From the NCBI GenBank assembly GCA_947505915.1, contig CANNNH010000029.1, forward strand, positions 1-12,812: 12,812 bases of DNA. The letters are read 5' to 3'. This stretch comes from Comamonadaceae bacterium (lineage in GTDB: Bacteria > Pseudomonadota > Gammaproteobacteria > Burkholderiales > Burkholderiaceae). Shown here one piece after another: positions 6,796 to 12,812 of this stretch. Made by a program: the position numbers and the translations under genes. The notes under the pieces were generated by a model. That model had not been told where the DNA came from, searched no databases, and saw only the letters and a list, made by a program, of their open reading frames with translations. Each line of letters opens with the position of its first letter. Within the stretch, counting starts at the first letter, position 1.

Positions 6796-6980
6796 GGTAT
6801 TTCTTCCGGTGTGTGTTTCGGGGACAGGCCAAAAAAGGAGTTCATTATGTGCAGCCAGCAGGTCTTCAATAGCATCGGGTTTGTATGTAGACAATGCGGA
6901 AGGGCTGAATTTGCGCATGGACAGCAAGGACCGCCTAAGCCAGGGTATACGCAGGCGCCATGCTCAAGCACAATACCGGC

Positions 6981-7229
6981 ATGACCGAAGCCAACGCATT
7001 ACCCCCTTTGCCCGACCGCCTGTCGACCGACCCGCGCAGCCCGCACCATGTGGCGGCTATTTTTGAGCACAACATCGGCATCCGCTTTAACGACAAAGAG
7101 CGCATGGATGTTGAGGAATATTGCATCAGCGAAGGTTGGATTCGCGTGGCCGCCGGCAAGACCGTTGACCGCAAGGGCCAGCCGCTCTTGATCAAACTCA
7201 AGGGCCGTGTCGAAGCCTTTTACCGCTGA
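6981..7229 (+). CDS. DUF3297 family protein
   Basis: A small, soluble, strongly conserved protein of unknown function, 82 residues from the ATG at 6981. The DUF3297 pattern runs nearly the whole length: LPDRLSTDPRSPHHVAAIFE, then GIRFNDKERMDVEEYCISEGW, then AAGKTVDRKGQPLLIKLKGR and VEAFYR at the end. No signal peptide or membrane segment is seen. An ATG at 6960 in the same frame would add seven residues (MLKHNTG). Neither start has a good Shine-Dalgarno; the later one gives the usual family beginning with MT. It is transcribed away from the dehydrogenase and converges with yebC, leaving 39 bp between the two stops. No function should be inferred. Confidence 0.9.
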   Translation: MTEANALPPLPDRLSTDPRSPHHVAAIFEHNIGIRFNDKERMDVEEYCISEGWIRVAAGKTVDRKGQPLLIKLKGRVEAFYR

Positions 7230-7252
7230 AGTGCCCGTTGCGTTGAGCACTT
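7229..7252. terminator. Inverted repeat between convergent DUF3297 and yebC genes, possible weak terminator
   Basis: AAGTGC (7229-7234) and GCACTT (7247-7252) are perfect 6-bp arms around a 12-base loop, within the 39-bp convergent gap. The stem is short and there is no run of T on either side, so it is a poor intrinsic terminator at best. It is recorded because nothing else in the gap could end transcription of either gene. Confidence 0.25.
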
Positions 7253-7268
7253 GATGGCCTGCAGCAGT

Positions 7269-7982
7269 TCAGCCGGCCAGCCCCACAAAGACGTTTTGCA
7301 CGTCGTCGTTGCCGTCAATGGCGGCCAGAAAAGACTCCACCTCTTCGAGTTGGGCCGGGCTCAATTTGGCCGGGTCCACCGGGTTTTTGGGTTTGTAGCC
7401 CAGCTTGGCGGTCAGCACCGAAAAGTTGTGGGCAGGCAAGGCCCGGCTGACCAGGTCCAGGTCCGCCGCATCGGTCCAGAACATGGTGGTGCCGGCATCT
7501 TCGCCAGGCTCAAAGTCTTGAGCGCCTGCCTCAATGGCGGCCAGTTCCGGGTCGGCACCGGCGACCAGCGGCTCGGCCTCGATCATGCCGACATGGTCAA
7601 AGTCCCAGGACACCGAACCCGAGGTGCCCAGTTGGCCTTTGCGAAAAAGCACGCGCATTTCCGGTGCCGTGCGGTTCAGGTTGTCGGTCAGGCATTCCAC
7701 CATGACCGGCACCTGGTGCGGTGCAAAACCTTCGTAGATGACATGCTCGAAATTGACGGTTTCGCCGGTGAGGCCGGCGCCTTTTTTGATGGCGCGGTCC
7801 AGCGTGTCTTTGGGCATGGAGACCTTACGGGCCTGCTCCACCACCAGCCGCAGCCGCGAATTCGACGCCGGGTCTGCCCCGCTGCGCGCTGCGATCATGA
7901 TGTCTTTGGCCAGGCGCCCGAAAAGTTTGCCTTTGGCGTTGGCCGCCAGTTCTTTGCCTTTTGCTTTCCACTGCGCGCCCAT
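7269..7982 (-). CDS. YebC/PmpR (TACO1-like) family protein
   Basis: A 237-residue YebC-family protein, cytosolic. Members have been described as DNA-binding regulators (PmpR) and more recently as ribosome-associated factors that ease synthesis of difficult peptide stretches, like mitochondrial TACO1. Motifs: [20 protein letters not shown] with [20 protein letters not shown] in the N-terminal helical domain, then [35 protein letters not shown] and SGSVSWDF, and a C-terminal acidic domain ending [10 protein letters not shown]. The ATG at 7980-7982 is chosen because AAAGG lies 8 bp upstream (7991-7995) and the protein then begins [11 protein letters not shown], close to family starts. An ATG 14 codons further upstream is weaker. 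The beginning lacks the classic MAGHSKW, placing it in a divergent branch seen in Burkholderiales. Confidence 0.94.
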   Translation of the reverse strand: MGAQWKAKGKELAANAKGKLFGRLAKDIMIAARSGADPASNSRLRLVVEQARKVSMPKDTLDRAIKKGAGLTGETVNFEHVIYEGFAPHQVPVMVECLTDNLNRTAPEMRVLFRKGQLGTSGSVSWDFDHVGMIEAEPLVAGADPELAAIEAGAQDFEPGEDAGTTMFWTDAADLDLVSRALPAHNFSVLTAKLGYKPKNPVDPAKLSPAQLEEVESFLAAIDGNDDVQNVFVGLAG

Positions 7983-8036
7983 GTCTGATGCCTTTGAGGT
8001 TGTCGCGCTTGTCGGCGCCTTCATTTGGATAAGGCT

Positions 8037-8064
8037 ACTTTACACCCTGAGTTTTAGGGTCCAA
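8037..8064 (-). promoter_or_regulatory. Candidate yebC promoter with an embedded hairpin/operator-like repeat
   Basis: On the minus strand: TTGGAC (8059-8064), a 16-bp spacer and TAAAGT (8037-8042), a moderate match to sigma70 consensus at a sensible distance from yebC. Within the spacer lies the inverted repeat ACCCTGA-GTT-TTAGGGT (8044-8060 on the plus strand: five perfect pairs at the outer end, then one G-T and one A-T). A repressor bound there would block this promoter, or the rightward one serving the MFS gene. Function is inference. Confidence 0.3.
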
Positions 8065-8071
8065 TAGCGCT

Positions 8072-8170
8072 ATGACACCAGAGGACATCGCAAGCCAAGG
8101 ACTGACAGCGTTGGAGTTCAAGGCCAGTTTTGCTGAAGACCTGCTCGACGACTTGCCACCACACTACTGA
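8072..8170 (+). CDS. Possible 32-codon leader ORF or gene remnant before the MFS transporter
   Basis: From an ATG at 8072 a frame runs 32 codons to TGA, reading MTPEDIASQGLTALEFKASF and then AEDLLDDLPPHY. The composition is acidic and protein-like, but I recognise no family. It lies in the yebC-MFS divergent gap and stops 7 bp before the MFS start codon, so it could be a leader peptide coupled to the transporter or the surviving N-terminus of a lost gene. An AGGGT lies 11 bases before the ATG, farther than ideal. It could equally be chance; a frame this short in GC-rich DNA is not evidence by itself. Confidence 0.25.
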   Translation: MTPEDIASQGLTALEFKASFAEDLLDDLPPHY

Positions 8171-8177
8171 TGCCTTC

Positions 8178-9434
8178 ATGAAAATTTTTTACGGCTGGCG
8201 AATGGTGGGAGCCTCTTTTGGCATACAACTCTTGCTCGGGACTTTGCTGCTGCAGTCCTTCGGTTTGTACATCGCCATCTTGTCGCAGGAAATGGGCTGG
8301 AGCAAAACCACGCTCTCCGGTGCGGCTGCACTACAGTCCATGGAGTCCGCTGTCATCGGCCCCTTGCTCGGCTGGATGCTGGACCGCTTCGGCCCCCAGT
8401 CGATCATCCGCTGGGGCATCGTGATTTTCAGCCTGGGCCTTTTTCTGTTCAGCCAGGTGGAATCGGTCAGCACGTTTTATGTCAGTGCGGTTCTGATGGC
8501 CATAGGCGCGAGTCTGGCCGGTTACTTTCCGCTGTCAGTGGCCCTGGTCCAATGGTTTGAAAAAAACCGCGCACGTGCACTGTCCATCATGGGCTTGGGT
8601 TTTGCCATGGGCGGCATGATGGTGCCCGCCATGGCCTGGCTCATTGAGCACTGGGGCTGGCGCAACACTGCCCTGCTTTCAGGTGCGCTGGCTTTGGTGC
8701 TGGGCTTGCCTTTGTCGCGTGTGATACGCCGGCGCCCGGAAGACCATGGCGAGCATGTTGATGGCCTGGACCCCGCGCTCAATGCAGCAGCGACCGGGCC
8801 AGGCAGCGCCCTGCCGCTGGTGCAAGTTCAATTCACGGTGCGCCAAGCGCTTCGAACCCGCACTTTCTGGCTGCTGGCCACCGGCCACGGCTTGGCACTT
8901 ATGGTGGTGACCGCGATCAGTGTGCATGCCATTACGCACATGAAAGAAGGCTTGGGCTACTCGTTCGCTGCGGCCAGCTTCGTCATCATGCTGATGAACT
9001 TTAGCCAGTTTCTGGGGGTGCTGCTGGGTGCGGCTATCGGCGATAAGTTTGAGATGCGCAAGGTGACGGCCTTGTGCATGCTGTCGCACGCGCTGGGACT
9101 GCTGGCGCTGACTTACGCCAGCGACATGGCCGGACTGATCGCTTTTGCCGCCTTGCATGGCCTGGCCTGGGGCTTGCGCGGACCTTTCATGTCTGCGATC
9201 AGGGCGGACTATTTTGGCCGCCATGCCATTGGCGTCATTTTGGGCTTATCAGCCGCCATCTCTGCCGTCGGTCAGGTGGCCGGCCCGCTGGTGGCCGGTG
9301 TGCTGGCCGACTTGACAGGTGACTACCGGCTGGGTTTTACCCTGCTGGCCATCTTGTCGTCACTGGGCTCGCTGGCCTTTATTCTGGCCACACGGCCCGG
9401 GCAAGACAAGGCCGGGCAAGCCCCTGTGTCGTAA
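8178..9434 (+). CDS. MFS transporter (OFA/monocarboxylate-type)
   Basis: A 418-residue major facilitator superfamily transporter with twelve predicted membrane segments and a central cytoplasmic loop at about residues 185-220 (RVIRRRPEDHGEHVDGLDPA). It starts MKIFYGWRMVGASF, a beginning typical of the oxalate:formate antiporter and monocarboxylate-carrier-like group, and the motif-A loop appears as GPLLGWMLDRFG between helices 2 and 3. Its counterpart GAAIGDKFEMRK is in the second half. It probably moves a small organic acid across the inner membrane; the substrate is unknown. The ATG at 8178 is chosen because it gives the family start; a TTG 16 codons upstream in the same frame has no support. 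The lipoprotein gene follows after 12 bp and TetR after that, so the three may be co-transcribed. Confidence 0.95.
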   Translation: MKIFYGWRMVGASFGIQLLLGTLLLQSFGLYIAILSQEMGWSKTTLSGAAALQSMESAVIGPLLGWMLDRFGPQSIIRWGIVIFSLGLFLFSQVESVSTFYVSAVLMAIGASLAGYFPLSVALVQWFEKNRARALSIMGLGFAMGGMMVPAMAWLIEHWGWRNTALLSGALALVLGLPLSRVIRRRPEDHGEHVDGLDPALNAAATGPGSALPLVQVQFTVRQALRTRTFWLLATGHGLALMVVTAISVHAITHMKEGLGYSFAAASFVIMLMNFSQFLGVLLGAAIGDKFEMRKVTALCMLSHALGLLALTYASDMAGLIAFAALHGLAWGLRGPFMSAIRADYFGRHAIGVILGLSAAISAVGQVAGPLVAGVLADLTGDYRLGFTLLAILSSLGSLAFILATRPGQDKAGQAPVS

Positions 9435-9446
9435 CATCAGCAGACC

Positions 9447-10022
9447 ATGCTTCAGGCTTTTATTTCATTTCGCAAATGGCTGCCAACGCTGATGCTGGCC
9501 GGTGCGCTGAGTGCCTGCTCGCTGGAAACCGAGGTGGTGAATTTGCCGGACCTGGCGCCAACGACCGGTGCCTCCCGCATGCTTGGCTTGGGGCCTGGCG
9601 GACTGCCACAAAAGCCGCCTGTGGTCAGTCAACTGAAATACGAGTACTACGAGTGCGACGGTCTGGTGGGCGATTGGTTTTTAGCCCTGCTGGTGGCAGA
9701 GATGAATTACCTGGAGAAGCAATCGGGCGTGCAAAGCGTGAGCATTAATGCGTGTGCAGTCAGCAGGGCTCTCAACGAGGGTCAGGATGTTCCGCGCTAC
9801 ACCGTGCATCTTTTCAGCAGTCGCAAAGAGGCCAACGAATGCGTGGTCAGCTTGCGCTGCCAATTGGCGCGCAATGTCACCCTGGTGCCGCGGGAAGGGG
9901 CACTCTGGCGCTCTTATTTCCTGTCTGATTTTTACCTGAAAAATTTCTACAACCATTGCTTGGCTCCTCCCCAGAAATGGCATAAAGATATTGCATGTGA
10001 CGCTATCCCGGCCAAGATTTAA
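9447..10022 (+). CDS. Putative cysteine-rich lipoprotein of unknown function
   Basis: A 191-residue protein I do not recognise. It begins with a lipoprotein signal: charged start (FRKW), hydrophobic stretch LMLAGALSAC and a lipobox LSAC, so lipidation would be at Cys24. Residues 25-60 are proline-rich and probably flexible. The mature part has six further cysteines (70, 103, 132, 138, 171, 184), an even number that would allow three disulfides, consistent with life outside the cytoplasm. Aromatic clusters YEYYEC and FYLKNFYNH are notable. No enzyme motif is seen. The gene lies 12 bp after the MFS gene and 29 bp before tetR on the same strand, suggesting an operon. The residue after the lipid cysteine is Ser, not Asp, so outer-membrane sorting would be expected. 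Confidence 0.82.
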   Translation: MLQAFISFRKWLPTLMLAGALSACSLETEVVNLPDLAPTTGASRMLGLGPGGLPQKPPVVSQLKYEYYECDGLVGDWFLALLVAEMNYLEKQSGVQSVSINACAVSRALNEGQDVPRYTVHLFSSRKEANECVVSLRCQLARNVTLVPREGALWRSYFLSDFYLKNFYNHCLAPPQKWHKDIACDAIPAKI

Positions 10023-10051
10023 GTTTCCCGGCCGCTTTAAACTAATCCGCT

Positions 10052-10786
10052 TTGACTAAAAAAATCATCCCCGCCGGCATGCGTTTAGACCCTGTCGTGC
10101 GCCGTCAGCAAATTCTGGATGCCGCCATCAGTTATTTTGCCGAAGCGGGTTTCGGGGTGCAAACGCGCGAGTTATCACGCCGCCTGGGCGTATCGCAGCC
10201 GCTGCTGTACCGCTACTTTCCGTCCAAGCAAGACCTGATCAGCGCGGTCTTTGAGGCCGTCTTTATGAGCCAGTGGCGCAACGAATGGATGGTTGAGTTG
10301 CAAGACCGCAAGCTGCCGCTGCGCGATCGTCTGCTTGCCTTTTACCTGCAATACGCCGGCGCGACCTACCGGCCGGAGTGGATTCGCATTTACATGTATG
10401 CCGGCCTGGCCGACATGGACCTGAACCGAAACTACCTGGCCCTGGTGCGCAAAAAACTGCTGGTAGTGATGTGCGCCGAGTTTCGCCACACCTTCATTGC
10501 CAAGGCCAAAAACCTGCCGCCTATTTCTGCGCGTGAAATTGAGCTGCTCTGGACCTTGCATGGCGGCATGTTTTACTGGGCCATCAGGCGCAATATTTTC
10601 AATATCAAGCCGGTAACGCCTTTTGAGACCCGCACCACTGACGCCATTGATTTGTTTTTGGCCGGTGCCCGAGAGCTCTACCCTCAGGTGGTGGCGCAGA
10701 CTTTGGCCGGCACCAGTGTCGCCGGTACTGCAGCGGCAAAAGCGCCGCGCGCAAAAAGCAAGGGCGTCTCTGGCCCGGTCTCGTAG
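10052..10786 (+). CDS. TetR/AcrR-family transcriptional regulator
   Basis: A 244-residue one-component repressor. Residues 17-64 form the TetR helix-turn-helix: RRQQILDAAISYFAEAGF, then the recognition part RELSRRLGVSQPLLYRYFPS and KQDLISAVFE. The rest is helical ligand-binding and dimer domain with the family's closing pattern DAIDLFLAGARELY. The start given is TTG, which keeps the PAGxRLDPxxRR leader often seen in such proteins; an ATG at 10079 would give 235 residues. Neither has a clear ribosome site. The last 25 residues (GTSVAGTAAAKAPRAKSKG and on) are low-complexity and lie antisense to the end of the flavin reductase gene, overlapping it by 103 bp. Its target may be the MFS-lipoprotein pair or the monooxygenase cluster; the sequence does not decide. 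Confidence 0.93.
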   Translation: MTKKIIPAGMRLDPVVRRQQILDAAISYFAEAGFGVQTRELSRRLGVSQPLLYRYFPSKQDLISAVFEAVFMSQWRNEWMVELQDRKLPLRDRLLAFYLQYAGATYRPEWIRIYMYAGLADMDLNRNYLALVRKKLLVVMCAEFRHTFIAKAKNLPPISAREIELLWTLHGGMFYWAIRRNIFNIKPVTPFETRTTDAIDLFLAGARELYPQVVAQTLAGTSVAGTAAAKAPRAKSKGVSGPVS

Positions 10787-11214
10787 CGCAGCACCCGCGC
10801 CAGAATAATCTGGTGGTCGCCCGCCGGGATCACAGTTTCAGTCACGCAATCAAAGCGCGCTGCGCAGCCTTCAATGCGCGGAGCGCCAAAATCGTCCGTC
10901 AACGGGTGCGTCACGCCGGCAAACTTGTCAGCCTTTGGCGTGGCAAACTGCAGCGCCAAAGCCTCCTGCTGGCTGGACAGCACGTGAATGGCGTGCTCGC
11001 TTCCTGTAGAAAAATGTGAAATATTGGCCGAGCGGTTAGAGATAGACCACAGCACCAAAGGCGGGTCCAGTGAGACCGAGCTGAAACTGTTGACCGTCAG
11101 GCCCACCAGGCCCTGGCTCTGGGCGTCCTGCGTGGTGATGACGGTCACACCAGTGGGAAAAGCGCCGAGCGCCTTACGCAGATCGCGCTGAGCCTGAGCA
11201 GATGACATGTCCAT
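10684..11214 (-). CDS. Flavin reductase family protein (HpaC/StyB-like, reductase component of a two-component monooxygenase)
   Basis: A 176-residue NAD(P)H:flavin oxidoreductase. Such proteins make free reduced FMN or FAD for a partner monooxygenase in the cytosol. The split-barrel flavin domain is clear: FPTGVTVIT (19-27), GLTVNSFSSVSLDPPLVLWS (38-57), FATPKADKFAGV, and the GDH motif (132-134) in GDHQIILARVL, with PLLFARGAF near the end. Its ATG overlaps the stop of the dehydrogenase by one base (TGATG), so the two are co-translated. The luciferase-like monooxygenase starting at 12231 on the other strand is the obvious candidate partner. The C-terminal 34 codons lie antisense to tetR. A second in-frame ATG is two codons in. 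Confidence 0.94.
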   Translation of the reverse strand: MDMSSAQAQRDLRKALGAFPTGVTVITTQDAQSQGLVGLTVNSFSSVSLDPPLVLWSISNRSANISHFSTGSEHAIHVLSSQQEALALQFATPKADKFAGVTHPLTDDFGAPRIEGCAARFDCVTETVIPAGDHQIILARVLRYETGPETPLLFARGAFAAAVPATLVPAKVCATT

Positions 11215-12122
11215 CAGGATTCGCCTGCCAATTTCTCGAGCACGGCGTACACCGCAGCCGTGTCGTGCAACGCATGACCTTGTGCCATGGCGGCGCGGTA
11301 GATCGGGATGCAGGCTGCAAAAAGTGGGGAAGGCAGGTTCAGGGCGCTCAGTGCGTCGTCGATGATGCTCATGTCTTTTTGCCAGACTTCGATTTTCATG
11401 GTGGCATCGTCCCAGCCACGCGAAGCCATCATGGGGCCACGCACCTGAAACATGCGCGAGCCGCCGGCGCCGTCTGCCACCACCTCGACGATGGCTTTGG
11501 CCTGAAGCCCCAGCTGTTGGCCAAACAGAATGGCTTCGGCGGTTGACACGTTGTGTATGGCCACCAGCAAATTGGCCACCAGCTTCATTTTCATGCCGTT
11601 ACCGAATTCGCCCACAGAAAACTGAGCGCGTGAAAAGCCCTTGAAGACGTCCATCATCTGCTTGATAGCGGCAGTCTCACCGCTGGCGTAAACCGTCAGG
11701 TCGCGGGTTCTGGCCTGGGCGCCGGTGCCCGACAGCGGAGCGTCGATCATCTTGATGCCGGCCTTGGCCAGCAGCTTTCGGGCCGCCAGCTTGTCTTCCA
11801 TCGGCAAGGTGCTGGCTTCGGAAACAATCAGGCTGCCCTTGGCAATGCCCTGCGCCGTGGCTTCTGCGGCCAGCTCTTCACAAACGGCCATCAGTGCCGC
11901 CACGGACGGCAAAGAAGTCAGGATGTGCCCCGTTTTGCCGACCAGCATGCGTGGCGATGCGCCAACCTTGGCGATCCGGCTGCTCATTTGTTTGCGCGTG
12001 GCGGAGTTGACCTCGATGCCCGTCACATGAAAGCCGGAGGCTTGTAAATTGGCAGCGATGGAAGAGCCCATGATGCCCAACCCAATGACGCCGACAGGTG
12101 TTGCCGCAGCTTGTTTTTTCAT
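11214..12122 (-). CDS. NAD(P)-dependent beta-hydroxyacid dehydrogenase (3-hydroxyisobutyrate dehydrogenase family)
   Basis: A 302-residue member of the 3-hydroxyisobutyrate/tartronate-semialdehyde/6-phosphogluconate dehydrogenase family, oxidising a beta-hydroxyacid or reducing the semialdehyde. Motifs: the Rossmann loop GLGIMG (14-19), the substrate-binding IDAPLSGTG (126-134; usually DAPVSGG, so Thr replaces one Gly), catalytic Lys180 within GNGMKMKLVANLL, and the late KDM (249-251) that contacts the carboxylate. Length is normal. The ATG at 12120-12122 is chosen because the Rossmann strand begins 10 residues later. The frame stays open 213 codons upstream, but only as the antisense of the monooxygenase gene. 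It is the first gene of a pair with flavin reductase and is divergent from the monooxygenase, suggesting one shared catabolic route. Substrate unknown. Confidence 0.94.
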   Translation of the reverse strand: MKKQAAATPVGVIGLGIMGSSIAANLQASGFHVTGIEVNSATRKQMSSRIAKVGASPRMLVGKTGHILTSLPSVAALMAVCEELAAEATAQGIAKGSLIVSEASTLPMEDKLAARKLLAKAGIKMIDAPLSGTGAQARTRDLTVYASGETAAIKQMMDVFKGFSRAQFSVGEFGNGMKMKLVANLLVAIHNVSTAEAILFGQQLGLQAKAIVEVVADGAGGSRMFQVRGPMMASRGWDDATMKIEVWQKDMSIIDDALSALNLPSPLFAACIPIYRAAMAQGHALHDTAAVYAVLEKLAGES

Positions 12123-12137
12123 ATTTATCCAGTTGCA

Positions 12138-12175
12138 AGGGTCAACCCTGAGACCCTCTTGTTGATACGTTGATA
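12138..12175. promoter_or_regulatory. Candidate operator region: inverted repeat plus tandem TTGATA
   Basis: The 108-bp divergent gap contains AGGGT-CA-ACCCT (12138-12149), an inverted repeat with 5-bp arms, and a direct repeat of TTGATA at 12162-12167 and 12170-12175, 8 bp apart. This arrangement between two divergent, related genes suggests a shared regulator site. Which protein binds is unknown; the nearby TetR is one candidate. Confidence 0.35.
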
Positions 12176-12190
12176 AACTAAATATACAAT
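12162..12190 (+). promoter_or_regulatory. Candidate promoter of the luciferase-like monooxygenase gene
   Basis: TTGATA (12162-12167) and TACAAT (12185-12190) are separated by exactly 17 bp, with 4 and 5 of 6 consensus bases. Transcription would start near 12197, giving a leader of about 34 bases before the ATG at 12231. The surrounding 40 bp are AT-rich compared with the genes on each side. Confidence 0.55.
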
Positions 12191-12230
12191 ATTTTTCCAT
12201 TTCAGCCAACCTCCAGGAACGGGTCAGCCC

Positions 12231-12812
12231 ATGAAGCTCGGTACATTCATGATGCCATTGCATCCACCCTCGCGCATTGCCAGCGAAACGCTGCTCGAAG
12301 ACCGCGAGGCCATTATCTTGGCCGACCGCCTGGGTTTCAGCGAAGCCTATGTGGGCGAGCATGTCACCGACCTGGCTGAAAACGTCACCTCCTGCCTGAT
12401 GTTCCTGAGCAGCCTGGCTTTTGACACGCACCAGATCAAGCTGGGTTCGGGCACCATCAACATGCCCAACGGGCACCCGGCCGCCATTGCCGCCAACGTG
12501 GCCATGCTCGACCACCTGCTCAAAGGCCGCTTCATCATGGGTATCAGCCCCGGCGGGCTGGCCTCTGACGCCGAAGTCTTTGGTAATTTCGGCCGCGACC
12601 GGCTCGAGATGTTTGTCGAGGCCATCGACATGGTGATGGCCATCTGGAAAGGCACTGCCCCCTACGATTTGCAGGGTAAGTACTTCAACATCAGCACGGC
12701 GCGCACGATGATTCCTGAGATCGGTCAGGGCATCATCCTCAAGCCGTACCAGTTGCCGCACCCTCCCATCGTGGGGACGGCTGTCGCGCCTTTCTCCAAG
12801 GGCATCACTGCC
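12231..12812 (+). CDS. LLM-class (luciferase-like) flavin-dependent monooxygenase, N-terminal part (3' end outside window)
   Basis: The visible 194 residues start MKLGTFMMPLHPPSRIASET and continue with ILADRLGFSEAYVGEHVTD, SLAFDTHQIKLGSGTINMPN, HPAAIAANVAMLDHLLKGRF and MGISPGGLASDAEVFG. This is the bacterial-luciferase TIM-barrel pattern: FMNH2-dependent monooxygenases close to limonene monooxygenase and alkanal/amine monooxygenase types, usually about 340-480 residues long. The enzyme uses reduced flavin from a separate reductase; the divergent flavin reductase fits. The frame is uninterrupted to the window edge. The ATG is chosen because the first beta-strand follows directly; the ribosome site is weak (AGGA about 12 bases upstream). 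Substrate cannot be read from this fragment. Confidence 0.94.
   Translation, partial: MKLGTFMMPLHPPSRIASETLLEDREAIILADRLGFSEAYVGEHVTDLAENVTSCLMFLSSLAFDTHQIKLGSGTINMPNGHPAAIAANVAMLDHLLKGRFIMGISPGGLASDAEVFGNFGRDRLEMFVEAIDMVMAIWKGTAPYDLQGKYFNISTARTMIPEIGQGIILKPYQLPHPPIVGTAVAPFSKGITA

Noticed and set aside
8679..9224. 181-codon minus-strand frame antisense to the MFS transporter
   Set aside because: It is rich in Gln, His and Arg, as expected from the reverse complement of membrane-protein codons, and has no start context or family pattern.
10022..10043. AGTTT...AAACT inverted repeat just before tetR as an autoregulatory operator
   Set aside because: The arms are 5 bp, AT-only apart from one base, and 12 bp apart, which is easily chance; no promoter could be placed with it.
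12123..12761. 213-codon upstream extension of the beta-hydroxyacid dehydrogenase frame
   Set aside because: It crosses the AT-rich promoter gap and is antisense to the luciferase-like monooxygenase, whose plus-strand translation matches its family from the first residue.

Overview
The window is GC-rich (about 60% by eye). Its proteins read like those of a betaproteobacterium of the Burkholderiales, most likely a Comamonadaceae member of the Polaromonas/Rhodoferax type. This is judged from protein style and gene content, not from a database match. It holds fifteen recognisable protein genes, one doubtful 32-codon ORF, several candidate promoters, and no RNA genes, insertion sequences or CRISPR. 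No gene-free stretch exceeds about 200 bp.

Layout. (1) 1-1131, +: the C-terminal two thirds of glmS, cut by the window edge. (2) 1154-1655, -: a type II toxin-antitoxin pair, brnT then brnA, ending 22 bp after glmS. (3) 1732-5868, -: a tightly packed cassette, read iorA-like [2Fe-2S] subunit, iorB-like Tat-exported molybdenum hydroxylase, soxY-like, soxZ, LysE-type exporter. (4) 5968-6795, -: a short-chain dehydrogenase upstream of that cassette. (5) 6981-7229, +: a small DUF3297 protein, convergent with yebC (7269-7982, -). (6) 8178-10786, +: an MFS transporter, a cysteine-rich lipoprotein of unknown function and a TetR regulator. (7) 10684-12122, -: a beta-hydroxyacid dehydrogenase followed by a flavin reductase. 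These are divergent from (8) 12231 onward, +: a luciferase-like flavin monooxygenase cut by the right edge.

How they may work together. The cassette in (3) is the most unusual part. A periplasmic molybdenum hydroxylase is joined by overlapping or nearly touching genes to a SoxYZ pair. SoxYZ is normally the thiosulfate carrier of sulfur oxidation, yet no other sox gene is present. The SoxY here also lacks the canonical GGCGG swinging arm and ends in an arm with a single cysteine (SACMD). This suggests a carrier pair reassigned to the molybdenum enzyme, either to hold its substrate or to handle sulfur for its cofactor. Regions (7) and (8) look like a two-component flavin monooxygenase, with the reductase supplying reduced flavin and a dehydrogenase alongside. 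The TetR gene next door is a candidate regulator of these or of the MFS-lipoprotein pair. The brnTA module sits where Tn7-like elements normally insert behind glmS.
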